Shown: positions 8,190 through 20,292 of the stretch, piece by piece
Layout: the number at the start of each line of letters is the position of its first letter
Numbering within the stretch: position 1 is the stretch's first letter
DNA from: an uncultured Granulosicoccaceae bacterium
GTDB taxonomy: Bacteria; Pseudomonadota; Gammaproteobacteria; Granulosicoccales; Granulosicoccaceae
Direction: 5' to 3'
Length of the DNA stretch: 36,232 bases
Assembly (NCBI GenBank): GCA_937922945.1
Contig: CAKZUP010000090.1
Location: 1 to 36,232, forward strand
Notes under the pieces: generated by a model
Told to the model about the DNA's origin: nothing
The model's database searches: none
The model's input: only the letters and a program-made list of their open reading frames with translations
Translations under genes and position numbers: made by a program

Positions 8190-9647
8190 TTAACCATGCG
8201 ACACAGCAACGGTTTTCAATGCGGAAAAACCGTACAATGCTTCAAAGCCTTTCTCACGACCGTGCCCGGATTTGCCCACACCACCGAAGGGCAGCTCTAC
8301 CCCACCGCCAGCACCGTAGTTATTAATAAACACTTGTCCGGCACGCAGCGATTTCGCCATACGAAATTGCCGCGCGCCGTCGTTGGTCCAAACGGATGCA
8401 ACCAATCCGTACGGCGTGCCATTGGCGATGCTGAGTGCATCATCTTCATCATCAAACGGTATAACCACTTGCACTGGGCCGAAAATTTCTTCCTGTGCCA
8501 ATACATGATCGGGCGGAACATCAGCAAACAGGGTTGGCACAACAAAATGACCGTTTCCGGCCTCTTCATGCATCACGCCTTCCGCAACTTTTTGTAAGTC
8601 GTTGCCTCGTTGAATATAACCGCTCACAATCTCTTTTTGTCGAGCGCTTATCAACGGCCCTAAATCAAGGTCTTGAATTGCACTGCCTACTTGCAAAGTA
8701 GAGTAGCGTTCTGCCAATCGATGAAGTAACGCATCATAGGCACCTCGCTGTATCAACAGCCGCGATGATGCAGAACAGGTTTGTCCTGCATTCTGAATGC
8801 CTGCGTTCACCAGAAACGGCAAGGCTGCTTCCATATCGGCATCGTCAAACACCACTTGCGCCGACTTGCCACCCAATTCAAGCGTCACCGGGATAACCCA
8901 CTTGGCAGCCGCGCTTTGTACTCGACCACCGGTGGCAACCGATCCTGTAAACGAAATGTGATTCACACCAACGTGCGAACTTAATGCACTGCCAGCTTCG
9001 TCTCCCAAGCCCGGTACAACATTCAACGCACCTGTGGGAAGCCCCGCCTGCGATGCCAACTCGGCAAAAGCTAACGCTGTTAAACATGCTTCTTCGGCCG
9101 GCTTTAACACACAGGCATTGCCCATGGTTAATGCCGCACCTACAGAGCGACCAATGATTTGCATGGGGTAATTCCAAGGCACAATGTGGCCCGTCACACC
9201 ATGCGGCTCACGCATCGTATAGGCGGTATAACCTTCAAGGTAGGGTAAGGTCTCACCGTGAACCTTATCTGCAGCTCCGGCATAAAATTCACAATAGCGA
9301 GCAAGTGCAATGGCATCTGCCCGCGCCTGCTTTAGAGGCTTGCCCACATCCAGCGCTTCGAGCATGGCAAGTTCATCAACGTTATCCAATACCAACTGCC
9401 CTAAACGACTCAGCAATCGCCCCCGCTGCAATGCGGTTGCTCTGCCCCACCCGGTTTGCAATGCCGTTTGTGCAGCGGCAACGGCTGCATCAATATCGTC
9501 GGCTGTACCTCGCGCAATTGCGCACAACGGTTCGCCCGTGGACGGGTTGGTGAGTTCAAGCGTTTCACCGTTAATCGGCGCTTGCCATTGTCCACCAATA
9601 AAACAATGCGTGGAGTCGAATCCGAATGTCTCTAATGGATTTGTCAT
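8190..9647 (-). CDS. NAD(P)-dependent aldehyde dehydrogenase
   Basis: This is a full-length ALDH of 485 residues that oxidises an aldehyde to a carboxylic acid. Catalytic residues are in place: Asn159 (PWNYP), Lys182 (LKPAEE), the FTGSVATGG cofactor loop at about 233-241, Glu257 (LELGGKS) and the nucleophile Cys291 (NAGQTCSAS). The overall pattern is closest to betaine/aminobutyraldehyde- or semialdehyde-type ALDHs, but substrate class cannot be fixed from motifs. It starts 3 bp after the ABC ATPase stop and so is almost certainly translated from the same transcript. That suggests its aldehyde derives from the imported compound. Length and motif order are normal, with no sign of damage. Confidence 0.95.
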   Translation of the reverse strand: MTNPLETFGFDSTHCFIGGQWQAPINGETLELTNPSTGEPLCAIARGTADDIDAAVAAAQTALQTGWGRATALQRGRLLSRLGQLVLDNVDELAMLEALDVGKPLKQARADAIALARYCEFYAGAADKVHGETLPYLEGYTAYTMREPHGVTGHIVPWNYPMQIIGRSVGAALTMGNACVLKPAEEACLTALAFAELASQAGLPTGALNVVPGLGDEAGSALSSHVGVNHISFTGSVATGGRVQSAAAKWVIPVTLELGGKSAQVVFDDADMEAALPFLVNAGIQNAGQTCSASSRLLIQRGAYDALLHRLAERYSTLQVGSAIQDLDLGPLISARQKEIVSGYIQRGNDLQKVAEGVMHEEAGNGHFVVPTLFADVPPDHVLAQEEIFGPVQVVIPFDDEDDALSIANGTPYGLVASVWTNDGARQFRMAKSLRAGQVFINNYGAGGGVELPFGGVGKSGHGREKGFEALYGFSALKTVAVSHG

Positions 9648-9650
9648 GGT

Positions 9651-11258
9651 TCAAATTACCTGTGCTGATGTTGCCGGTAGCTGTGGTGCTGCAGCCAGCA
9701 AATTTTTTGTATAACTGTTTTGAGGAGAGGCAAACACCTGTTCCGTATCGCCGCGTTCAACAATGCTGCCGTTCTTCATAACCAACACTCTGTCGGTAAT
9801 TCTTCGCACAACGGATAAATCATGCGATATAAACAGATAAGCCAACGCATGGGTATTGGCTAGCTCCGCCAACAAATCCAGAATTTGCGCCCGTACCGAT
9901 ACATCAAGTGCCGATACTGCTTCATCAAGAATGATCAGTGCCGGGCGAATAATCAGTGCTCTGGCTATGGCGATGCGCTGCCGTTGCCCACCGGAAAACT
10001 CATGTATGTATTTATCGGCATCGACTTCATCGAGGCCAACACTTTCAAGCGTTGAGCGTATCAACGCTTTGAGCTCGGCCGCAGATGGTTGCGAGTCGAG
10101 CACATGCAGTGGCTCTGAGATCAAGCGGCCAACGCGATGGCGCGGGTTGAAGGAGCTGTACGGATCCTGAAACACCACTTGCATCTCGCGGCGCACCGCC
10201 CGGGAGAAACCAGCATCAATGCTCAGGGTTTCACCGCGCAAGCTTATTTGACCAGCCTTAACCGGCGAGAGACCTAACAGTGCTCTGGCCAAGGTGGATT
10301 TCCCACAACCACTTTCACCCACCAAACCCACACTTTCGCCTGCATAAATGGCCAAACTCACCTCATCGACCGCCCGAAACGTCTTTCGCTTGCCAAATAT
10401 GGGACGCTGCCCCACCGGATATTCGCACACCAACCCGGTTAGCTCCAGCAGAGGTGCTTGCGTGTCCGGTTGGGTGGCCCGTTCAGGTGAATGACTAGAC
10501 GCTGTATATAAGGCTTTGGTATACGGGTGTTTAAGCTCGTTAAAAATCTGCCGTGTCGGCGCGCTATCAAGAATGCGCCCATGACGCATAATTACTAAGT
10601 GGTCTGCCACCTCAGAGACTACTGCCAAATCATGGGTAATAAGAATCATCGCCATGTCTGATTCATCAACCAGCTTTTTCAACAGATTCAATATTTCAGC
10701 TTGCGTCGTTACATCAAGTGCCGTGGTCGGCTCATCTGCTATTAACAATTTGGGTTCGAGCGCAACGGCGATCGCAATAACCACACGCTGCCGCTGACCA
10801 CCAGAAAGCTCATGGGGATAGCGTGACAATGGAAATGCTTTGTTAGGCAGACCAACGCGTTCCAATACAGCTGCCGCTTGAACAAGGGCCTCTTTAGCGC
10901 TAACCGATTTATGCAGCGCAATAGATTCGGCAACTTGTGCGCCAATGGTTTGCACCGGGTTCAGTGCTGTCATTGGTTCCTGAAAAACCATACCGATGTC
11001 GTTACCACGTATGTTGCACAACTGCGTCTCATCCAGTGCATCGAGCTGCACGCCATCGAACACAATGCTGCCTCTTAGCTCAGAACCTGCTGGTAGCAAC
11101 TGCATAATGGAAAATGCGGTCATGGATTTTCCTGACCCGCTCTCACCAATAATACCGAGCACCGAACCCGAGGAGACCTGCAAAGACACGTCGTGCAAAA
11201 TGGGCGTGTCATAAATAGACAGGCTCACGCCATTGAGTTGCAATAAACTATCGCTCAC
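9651..11258 (-). CDS. Double ATPase of peptide/opine-type ABC importer (DppD-DppF fused)
   Basis: One chain of 535 residues carries two complete ABC ATPase domains, as in GsiA or YejF. Domain 1 has Walker A GESGSGKS, signature LSGGQRQRV and Walker B LLIADEP. Domain 2 has GESGCGKST, FSGGQRQRI and LIILDEA. The C-terminal part of each half has the oligopeptide-family extension (HPYTKALYTASSH in the first, NSYTKNLLAAAP in the second). I chose the GTG at 11258, which overlaps the permease stop by 11 bases and has a GAGG site before it. An ATG 39 bases further up would overlap the permease by 50 bases. It energises import through the two permeases encoded directly upstream. Confidence 0.94.
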   Translation of the reverse strand: MSDSLLQLNGVSLSIYDTPILHDVSLQVSSGSVLGIIGESGSGKSMTAFSIMQLLPAGSELRGSIVFDGVQLDALDETQLCNIRGNDIGMVFQEPMTALNPVQTIGAQVAESIALHKSVSAKEALVQAAAVLERVGLPNKAFPLSRYPHELSGGQRQRVVIAIAVALEPKLLIADEPTTALDVTTQAEILNLLKKLVDESDMAMILITHDLAVVSEVADHLVIMRHGRILDSAPTRQIFNELKHPYTKALYTASSHSPERATQPDTQAPLLELTGLVCEYPVGQRPIFGKRKTFRAVDEVSLAIYAGESVGLVGESGCGKSTLARALLGLSPVKAGQISLRGETLSIDAGFSRAVRREMQVVFQDPYSSFNPRHRVGRLISEPLHVLDSQPSAAELKALIRSTLESVGLDEVDADKYIHEFSGGQRQRIAIARALIIRPALIILDEAVSALDVSVRAQILDLLAELANTHALAYLFISHDLSVVRRITDRVLVMKNGSIVERGDTEQVFASPQNSYTKNLLAAAPQLPATSAQVI

Positions 11259-12063
11259 GGCGCAACCTCGGATCGAGCCAATCTCGCAGCCCATCACCCA
11301 GAAGATTCAAGCCCAACACGGTAAGTAAAATAGCCAAGCCGGGATAAAGCGCCAATTGTGGCTCTGTCATAATCAGTGTTTGACTGTCGGCCAACATTCG
11401 CCCCCAACTGGGTATCGGCGGTTGTGCCCCCAAACCCACAAACGAGAGCCCGGCTTCGGCCAATATACCCAGCGAAAACTGAATGGTGCCTTGAACGATG
11501 AGTAAATTCATGATGTTCGGCAAGATATGCTCAACCGAAATTCTGCTCGCGCCCTTGCCGGCCGCACGTGCAGCAAGAATAAAATCCCGCTTCCACAGGC
11601 TAAGGGCCGCGCCGCGTGATAAACGCGCAAACACCGGTATATTAAATATGCCAATGGCGATAATCGCGTTTAACGCACCCGCACCGTAAACCGCTGTAAT
11701 CATGATGGCGATAAGCAGCGCTGGAAAAGCGAAAACCAGATCGTTGCCCCGCATAATAAATTCATCGAGAAAACGCCCGCGATTGGCAGCGGCTGCAAGC
11801 CCGAGTGGCACACCCACAAGCATGCCAATGCCAACCGCAACAATCGCCACCGCAATGGATGTGCGTGCCCCGACCATGAGCATAGACAACATATCGCGGC
11901 CATAGTGATCGGTGCCCAACCAGTGCACGGCGCTTGAAGATTGAAAGCGCGACTTAATATCGATAAGGGTAACGTCGAAAGGTGTCCAAAGATAAGACAC
12001 CAAGGCTGCACTGAAGAACAACAGCACAAGAACGGCACCCGGCAGCAAACTACGCAGCTTCAT
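11248..12063 (-). CDS. ABC importer permease, DppC type
   Basis: This 271-residue inner-membrane permease has about six membrane helices. The binding-protein-dependent transport signature (EAA loop) lies near residues 165-185, as AARAAGKGASRISVEHILPN. The N-terminal SSAVHWLGTDHYGRDMLSMLMVGARTS is typical of the DppC/OppC subunit. It overlaps the DppB-type gene by four bases (ATGA) and the ATPase by eleven, so the three are translationally coupled. Together with its partner it forms the channel for a peptide-like or opine-like solute. Nothing is unusual in length or sequence. Confidence 0.94.
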   Translation of the reverse strand: MKLRSLLPGAVLVLLFFSAALVSYLWTPFDVTLIDIKSRFQSSSAVHWLGTDHYGRDMLSMLMVGARTSIAVAIVAVGIGMLVGVPLGLAAAANRGRFLDEFIMRGNDLVFAFPALLIAIMITAVYGAGALNAIIAIGIFNIPVFARLSRGAALSLWKRDFILAARAAGKGASRISVEHILPNIMNLLIVQGTIQFSLGILAEAGLSFVGLGAQPPIPSWGRMLADSQTLIMTEPQLALYPGLAILLTVLGLNLLGDGLRDWLDPRLRRER

Positions 12064-13007
12064 CGCGCACCTCGTAAGCGAGGATCAACCCACGCATAGG
12101 CAAGATCGACGAGGAACGTAACGAGTACTACTGCCAGCACCAGTAACATAACCACACTTTCTACAACAATTAAGTCGCGACTGGCAATGCTCTGGAATAT
12201 CAGCCTGCCAAGTCCAGGCAGATAAAACACATTTTCGATAATAATCGCACCGGCTAACAGGAAAGAAAACTGTAAACCAATAATGGTTAACACCGGCACC
12301 ATGGCATTGCGTAATGCATGTTTCCATAGTGCCTGCCTGCGCGTTAATCCTTTTGCACGCGCTGTGCGCATGTAGTCTTCATTCAACACATCGAGTAATG
12401 ATGAACGCATAACGCGGGTAAGAATGGAAGCCTGGGGTAGAGCCAAGGCAATGGCAGGCAAGGTTAACGACTTCAGCGCCTGAAACACGCCTGCATCCCA
12501 ACCGGGAAAACCTCCCGCAGAAAACCAGCCAAGATTTATCGCAAACAACAATACCAACAGCATGGCGAACCAGAAATTAGGTATGGCCACACCAAGCTGA
12601 GTAAGCGCCATAACGACCGTATCGGTTGTGCCGCCACGACGGCTAGCAGCATAAACACCAGCCGGAAACGCTATTAGGGTTGAAAGCAGTAGCGCATAGA
12701 TTGCCAGCGGTAAGGACACCCACATTCTATCGGCAACCATGTCAGCAACGGGCGTTCGATAGGTATAAGACGTACCAAAATCACCAGTGACCAGTCCGCC
12801 AACCCAACTGAAGTAACGAGCAACACGGGATTTATCCAAACCCAGCTCGGCCCTGAGTGCGGCTACCGTATCTTCTTGTGCGTTTAACCCCAACATGTAC
12901 GATGCTGGATCACCTGGAACCACTTCAATAGTAACGAACACCACCAAGCTGGCCACGATTAGCGTGGCCAGAAGAATAAGCGTTCGTTTGATTAGATAAT
13001 GAAGCAC
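12060..13007 (-). CDS. ABC importer permease, DppB type
   Basis: This 315-residue permease has the DppB/OppB layout. An N-terminal helix (YLIKRTLILLATLIVASLVVF) leads to VVPGDPASYMLG, a periplasmic segment, and then five further helices. The EAA-type loop is YMRTARAKGLTRRQALWKHALRN. The start is a GTG at 13007 with no strong ribosome site. It follows the binding-protein gene across 110 bp that contain a 12-bp-stem hairpin, so its expression relative to the binding protein may be set there. The stop overlaps the start of the DppC-type gene (ATGA). Confidence 0.93.
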   Translation of the reverse strand: MLHYLIKRTLILLATLIVASLVVFVTIEVVPGDPASYMLGLNAQEDTVAALRAELGLDKSRVARYFSWVGGLVTGDFGTSYTYRTPVADMVADRMWVSLPLAIYALLLSTLIAFPAGVYAASRRGGTTDTVVMALTQLGVAIPNFWFAMLLVLLFAINLGWFSAGGFPGWDAGVFQALKSLTLPAIALALPQASILTRVMRSSLLDVLNEDYMRTARAKGLTRRQALWKHALRNAMVPVLTIIGLQFSFLLAGAIIIENVFYLPGLGRLIFQSIASRDLIVVESVVMLLVLAVVLVTFLVDLAYAWVDPRLRGAR

Positions 13008-13024
13008 GGAAGTGTTTTGCGCCT

Positions 13025-13058
13025 CAGTTGTGCTTGCAAGGGATCACAAGCACAACTG
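13025..13058 (-). terminator. Hairpin between binding-protein and permease genes
   Basis: A perfect 12-bp inverted repeat, CAGTTGTGCTTG at 13025-13036 and CAAGCACAACTG at 13047-13058, encloses a 10-base loop. No T-run follows it on the minus strand. It is therefore more likely a partial terminator, or an mRNA-stabilising 3' end for the binding-protein message, than a complete stop. It ends 18 bases before the permease GTG. Confidence 0.7.
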
Positions 13059-13117
13059 CGTTTAGCATATAGCGATACAACTTATGTCAACAAAGCTTAT
13101 AGCTATATATTGAGAAG

Positions 13118-14593
13118 TTAGTCTTCCCAGTAAACACCGGTAAGATCGTTAGCCTGAGTTGGTGAATTTTCCCATAAGCCTTTCAACTTACTACTGGCCA
13201 CGCCCGTTTTGGCTAATTGAAATAAGTAGCCGTTAACGTAGTCTTCACTGATAATCTTTTGTGCCTGTTGCAAAATTTCAGTGCGCTTGGCTGTATCGGT
13301 TTCTGCGTTGTAGTCCACCATTAAGCCTTGCAGCGTTGGGTTGTCGTATTGAAAATAGTAATCTGGCTTGGCGTAAATACCAATGTCCATAGGCTCAGTG
13401 TGAGACACAATGGTTAGGCCAAAATCTTTTCCTTTAAACACTTGCTCAAGCCATTGCGCCCATTCAAGATTACTGATTTCCACACTAATACCCACTGCAC
13501 GCAGCTGGGCCGCAATAATTTCACCACCTCGGCGAGCATAAGCTGGTGGGGGCAGCTTTAATGTCGTGGTAAATCCGTCTTCCATACCCGCTTCTTTTAG
13601 CAATGCCTTGGATTTTTCAGGGTCGTAAGCCGAATTGCCAGTAAGGTCGACATAGGCTGGATTGTGTGGCGCAAAGTGAGAGCCGATGGGTGTGCCGTAA
13701 CCGTACATGGCACCTTCGATAATGGCCGAGCGATCAATTGCATGAGCAATAGCTTGTCGAACCAGCACGTTATCCAAGGGTGGCTGTTTATTATTCGTCG
13801 ATAATATGGTTTCACCTTCGGTTGAACCAAGCACAACCGCGAAACGTGGGTCTGCCTCTAACTGAGCAAGGTTTTCAGGAGCTGGATAATTCGGGAATGC
13901 ATCCAGGTCGCCAGCCATCATGGCTGCAAAGGCCGCAGTGGGTTCACTAATAAATTTAAACGTGGCCTTTTCAAGTGCAATTTCTTCACCCCAATAGGCC
14001 GGATTTTTTTCCAGTTCTATCTGTGAGCCTTGCACCCAATTTTTGAATATAAACGGCCCCGTACCAATCGGTGCCGTAGCCAGTGTTTCTACCGACTCTG
14101 GCGCAACCATGACAGCATCACCCCAAGCCAGATTAAATAACAAGTTTCCGTCAGCTGTTTTAAGCTTGATAACCGCTGCGCCGTCAACATTTTCAACGCT
14201 CTCTATATTGGCAAACAGTTGCTTCTGCGCATTGGTAGAGTCTTCTGCCATTGCGCGATCGATAGAGAACTTAACGTCGTCTGCATCGAAGGTAGAGTTA
14301 TCATGGAATGTGACCCCTTCCTGAAGCTCGAACGTATAGGTTAAACCGTCTTCGCTGATAGTCCATGTCTTTGCCAATGCAGGCATAACGCTTCCATCCG
14401 GGCCAAATCGGGTAAGGCCTTCGAAAATATTGGCATAAACTACTTCGTCGATAGCTGCAGCTGCACCACCGGTAGGATCCAGATTGGGCGGCTCAAGCTG
14501 CATACCCAGTGTGACATCGGTTTTTGCTGCGTGTGCAGAGCCTGCAACAAATAATGCTAGCACTAGCGCACGCGAAATATTTATAGTCTTCAC
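13118..14593 (-). CDS. Family-5 (DppA/OppA-type) substrate-binding protein
   Basis: This 491-residue periplasmic binding protein has a clear signal peptide (MKTINISRALVLALFVAGSAHA, then AKTDVTLG). The mature chain shows the SBP family-5 order: LEPPNLDP near the start, VYANIFEGLTRFGPDGSVMPALAKTW, YTFELQEGVTFHDNSTFDADDVKFSID, and later TTNNKQPPLDNVLVRQAIAHAIDRSAI. It captures the solute for the permeases encoded next to it. The start is a GTG at 14593 with an AGGAG site six bases upstream. The upstream 133 bp are AT-rich with a repeated AAACTT motif. The ligand could be a di- or oligopeptide, an opine or an N-acyl amino acid. Confidence 0.94.
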   Translation of the reverse strand: MKTINISRALVLALFVAGSAHAAKTDVTLGMQLEPPNLDPTGGAAAAIDEVVYANIFEGLTRFGPDGSVMPALAKTWTISEDGLTYTFELQEGVTFHDNSTFDADDVKFSIDRAMAEDSTNAQKQLFANIESVENVDGAAVIKLKTADGNLLFNLAWGDAVMVAPESVETLATAPIGTGPFIFKNWVQGSQIELEKNPAYWGEEIALEKATFKFISEPTAAFAAMMAGDLDAFPNYPAPENLAQLEADPRFAVVLGSTEGETILSTNNKQPPLDNVLVRQAIAHAIDRSAIIEGAMYGYGTPIGSHFAPHNPAYVDLTGNSAYDPEKSKALLKEAGMEDGFTTTLKLPPPAYARRGGEIIAAQLRAVGISVEISNLEWAQWLEQVFKGKDFGLTIVSHTEPMDIGIYAKPDYYFQYDNPTLQGLMVDYNAETDTAKRTEILQQAQKIISEDYVNGYLFQLAKTGVASSKLKGLWENSPTQANDLTGVYWED

Positions 14594-14651
14594 TTCGAGC
14601 TCCTGATACTTTTTTATTTAACGTTCTTTATCTAACTGACTTTTTGTAGCA

Positions 14652-14727
14652 AAACTTATTTAACAAACTTTATTTAATAAACTTTGCTCTAACATATTTT
14701 AACTACCAAACTTTTACCGCCAAACTT
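14652..14727. repeat. AAACTT direct repeats with about 14-bp spacing
   Basis: AAACTT occurs at 14652, 14665, 14679, 14708 and 14722, giving steps of 13, 14, 29 and 14 bases. One position in the series is therefore missing. On the transcribed strand this reads AAGTTT. The stretch sits between the M20 gene and the start of the binding-protein gene. It is a candidate promoter or regulator-binding array, or a decayed tandem repeat. Confidence 0.6.
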
Positions 14728-16022
14728 CATTCAACCGATAGCAACGTTATCAGCGACTGCGCCATGACTTTTGCTGAGTCGAGCATATCTTGTATACCAA
14801 CATATTCATCGGGTTGATGCGCCAGATCGAGTATGCCCGGTCCATAGGCTATACAATTTTTCAAACGGCCAATACGATCAATGTGTTTTTGATCGTAGGT
14901 ACCGGGTGAGACAACGTAGTCTGGCTCACAACCCATTTCGCTTTTTATAGCGGCGGACACAGCCTGCACAACCGGCGCATTCTTCTCGGTCATCGTTGGC
15001 AAGACTGAAAACAGCTCGCGCGTCTCATAGCGAAAGTTGTCTCTGCTCTCGCCGACCGATTCCAGTACATCATGCAGCTCGGAACGGACATCTTCAAGGT
15101 TTTCTTCCATCAGAAACCGGCGGTCCAGCACCATTCTACAACGGTCTGGCACCAGTGCCGAGGGTAAACCTGTGTAACCTTCCTCAGGTTCGGCGAGTCC
15201 GCCGTGTATGGAATTGATATTTAACGTTGATTGACGTGCCCCATCAGGAACCACAGGCATGGTGGTTTGCTTTTTGGCCAATGCGGGAAACAGATTCTCT
15301 TCAAACGCGTTCACCACCGCGCCCATGTGGCGCACGGCGCAATCACCGAGAAACGGCATTGAACCGTGAGCAATATGACCAAAGGTTTCAACTTCGGTCC
15401 ACAAAACACCTCTATGGCCCAGACAAATTCTGTCTTTATTTAAAGGCTCCGGAATAATGACATGTTGCACTCTCTCAGGATTGAACCAGCCTTTTTCCGC
15501 CAAATAGGCAACGCCACCAAACCCACCAGATTCTTCATCGCAGGTACCAGAAATTTCAATCGACCCTGAATAGTCAGGAAAGGTTTCAATAAAAGCCTCA
15601 GCAGCGATAATGGAAGCCGCCAGACCACCCTTCATATCACAGGCGCCACGACCATAAACTCGATCGTCTTTAACAACACCTGCAAAAGGGTCGACTGACC
15701 AGCCATCGCCAGCGTCAACGACATCGGTGTGTGAATTGAAATGCACGCATTGGCCAGCATGCTTACCATCATGGCGCGCAATGATATTCCAGCGTGGGTG
15801 TTTATCGCTGTCACCCAACGCGCCCACAGCCCGAATAAGCTCTGTATTGAAACCGCGCGGTTTTAGGCGCTTATGAAGCAACTCACATATTTCAAGATAG
15901 CAATCGCCAGGCGGATTCAGGGTGGGAATCTGAATTAATGCTTGCGTCAATGCCACTAAATCATCTCTGGAACGATCAATAGCATCGCGGAGTTGATTTA
16001 ACCGAATTTCCGAGTCGCTCAC
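14727..16022 (-). CDS. M20-family deacylase/peptidase (ArgE/DapE type)
   Basis: This 431-residue member of the ArgE/DapE/CPG2 metallopeptidase family hydrolyses an amide bond, for example in an N-acyl amino acid. Ligands for two metal ions are present: His98 and Asp100 (FNSHTDVVD), Asp129 (YGRGACDMKGG), Glu163 and Glu164 (GTCDEESGG), Glu192 (IIPEPL) and a C-terminal His in LDLAHQPDEYV. The central lid domain is present and the length is normal. There is no signal peptide, so it is cytoplasmic. The start is a GTG at 16022 with a GAG site. It precedes the importer genes on the same strand, separated by 133 bp, so it may be the first gene of the block. Confidence 0.92.
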   Translation of the reverse strand: MSDSEIRLNQLRDAIDRSRDDLVALTQALIQIPTLNPPGDCYLEICELLHKRLKPRGFNTELIRAVGALGDSDKHPRWNIIARHDGKHAGQCVHFNSHTDVVDAGDGWSVDPFAGVVKDDRVYGRGACDMKGGLAASIIAAEAFIETFPDYSGSIEISGTCDEESGGFGGVAYLAEKGWFNPERVQHVIIPEPLNKDRICLGHRGVLWTEVETFGHIAHGSMPFLGDCAVRHMGAVVNAFEENLFPALAKKQTTMPVVPDGARQSTLNINSIHGGLAEPEEGYTGLPSALVPDRCRMVLDRRFLMEENLEDVRSELHDVLESVGESRDNFRYETRELFSVLPTMTEKNAPVVQAVSAAIKSEMGCEPDYVVSPGTYDQKHIDRIGRLKNCIAYGPGILDLAHQPDEYVGIQDMLDSAKVMAQSLITLLSVE

Positions 16023-16064
16023 GGTATACTCGCTAATCTTATTTTTAACACCACATTACCACCA

Positions 16065-16718
16065 ATGGATGACAAAATTCTCGCCCGATTGCCCCGCGAT
16101 AGCCATGCAACGCGTTTCTGGTGGGTGCGCCATGCGCCGGTGCCGGAAGTCAAAGACATTATGTACGGCAGCCTGGATCTCGATTGCGATTGCAGCGACC
16201 AAAACGTTTTCAGTGGTGTTGCTGCAAGATTGCCAACCAACGCAACGTGGTTTTACAGCCCCTTAATCCGCACCAAACAAACGGCCGATGCCTTACTTGC
16301 GGCCGGCGCAACGGCTAAGAACCTGATTCAAGATGAACGCATTATCGAAATGGACTTTGGCGATTATAACGGTCGCAAAATCGTTGAACTGATGGCAGAA
16401 AGGGAAGACAGCTACCTTGGCTTTTTCCCGGCGTCACCATTTGATACCACGCCTAACGGAGAAAGTTTTTCAGATCTTGCAAAGCGCGTAGCCGATTTCA
16501 CAGACGATATGCATGAGCAATACGCAGGCGAAGACATCGTTGTTGTTGCACACCGGGGCACTATCCTGGCCGCACTGCATAACGCGCTGGCATTGCCATT
16601 AGAAACAAGCGTATCGTTTCGGATAGATAATGTTTCGCTCAGCCGCTTATGGCGTTATTCCAATATTCCGGCGGATGGTCCGCAGTATAAGTTGGGCGAA
16701 GTCGGCTGGTTACCCTAA
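16065..16718 (+). CDS. Histidine phosphatase family protein
   Basis: This 217-residue protein belongs to the phosphoglycerate-mutase-like histidine phosphatases. The phospho-acceptor is His23 in WWVRHAPVPE; the family motif is usually RHG, here RHA. A second core Arg is in YSPLIRTKQTADAL, an acid in IIEMDFGDYNG, and the second catalytic His in VVVAHRGTILAAL. The pattern resembles small-substrate phosphatases such as alpha-ribazole phosphatase (CobC), but no cobalamin genes are nearby, so I leave the substrate open. It diverges from the M20 gene with 42 bp between starts and ends in a terminator shared with the fadA side. Confidence 0.88.
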   Translation: MDDKILARLPRDSHATRFWWVRHAPVPEVKDIMYGSLDLDCDCSDQNVFSGVAARLPTNATWFYSPLIRTKQTADALLAAGATAKNLIQDERIIEMDFGDYNGRKIVELMAEREDSYLGFFPASPFDTTPNGESFSDLAKRVADFTDDMHEQYAGEDIVVVAHRGTILAALHNALALPLETSVSFRIDNVSLSRLWRYSNIPADGPQYKLGEVGWLP

Positions 16719-16723
16719 AACTG

Positions 16724-16752
16724 AAAAAGACCGGCAATTGCCGGTCTTTTTT
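16724..16752. terminator. Bidirectional intrinsic terminator
   Basis: A 12-bp perfect inverted repeat, AAAAAGACCGGC, has a four-base AATT loop, then GCCGGTCTTTTT. There are T-runs on both strands. It serves the histidine phosphatase (plus) and fadA (minus), whose stops lie 6 and 26 bp away. Confidence 0.95.
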
Positions 16753-16777
16753 ATGCTTGTTATGTTTGACTAGCAAA

Positions 16778-20121
<3,344 letters not shown>

Positions 20122-20137
20122 AGGACGACTCCAATAA

Positions 20138-20160
20138 GGTCAATTGGTCAAAAAGGTCAA
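20138..20160 (-). promoter_or_regulatory. Three GGTCAA repeats in the fadB leader
   Basis: GGTCAA appears at 20138, 20146 and 20155, that is every 8-9 bases. On the fadB strand it reads TTGACC three times, ending 17 bases before the fadB ATG. It may be a regulator site or a translational element. The function is inferred from position only. Confidence 0.35.
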
Positions 20161-20278
20161 TCGGGGTTGAACCGCCAGAGTGAATCCGGTCGATTCTGGC
20201 TCAATGAAATGCCTTGAGTTTAGCAAAGATTTCGCTCCTGAAAGGTCACGGCGCGCTGTCAATGTCACGACAATCTCG

Positions 20279-20292
20279 TTTGTTACAACAAA
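20279..20292. promoter_or_regulatory. Candidate operator palindrome upstream of fadB
   Basis: TTTGTT at 20279-20284 and AACAAA at 20287-20292 form a perfect inverted repeat around AC, about 160 bp upstream of fadB. Beta-oxidation genes are often repressed by TetR or GntR-type acyl-CoA sensors that bind similar short palindromes. The sequence does not match a consensus I can name with confidence. Confidence 0.35.

Noticed and set aside
7754..8326. 190-codon open frame on the plus strand
   Set aside because: It runs antisense to the P1 amidohydrolase and the end of the aldehyde dehydrogenase, both of which have full family motifs. It has no family resemblance and low-complexity Ser/Ala/Pro content.
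16065..16718. RHA in place of RHG in the histidine phosphatase as a sign of inactivity
   Set aside because: The catalytic His and both core Args are present, and variation of the Gly is tolerated in this superfamily. It is not a strong anomaly.
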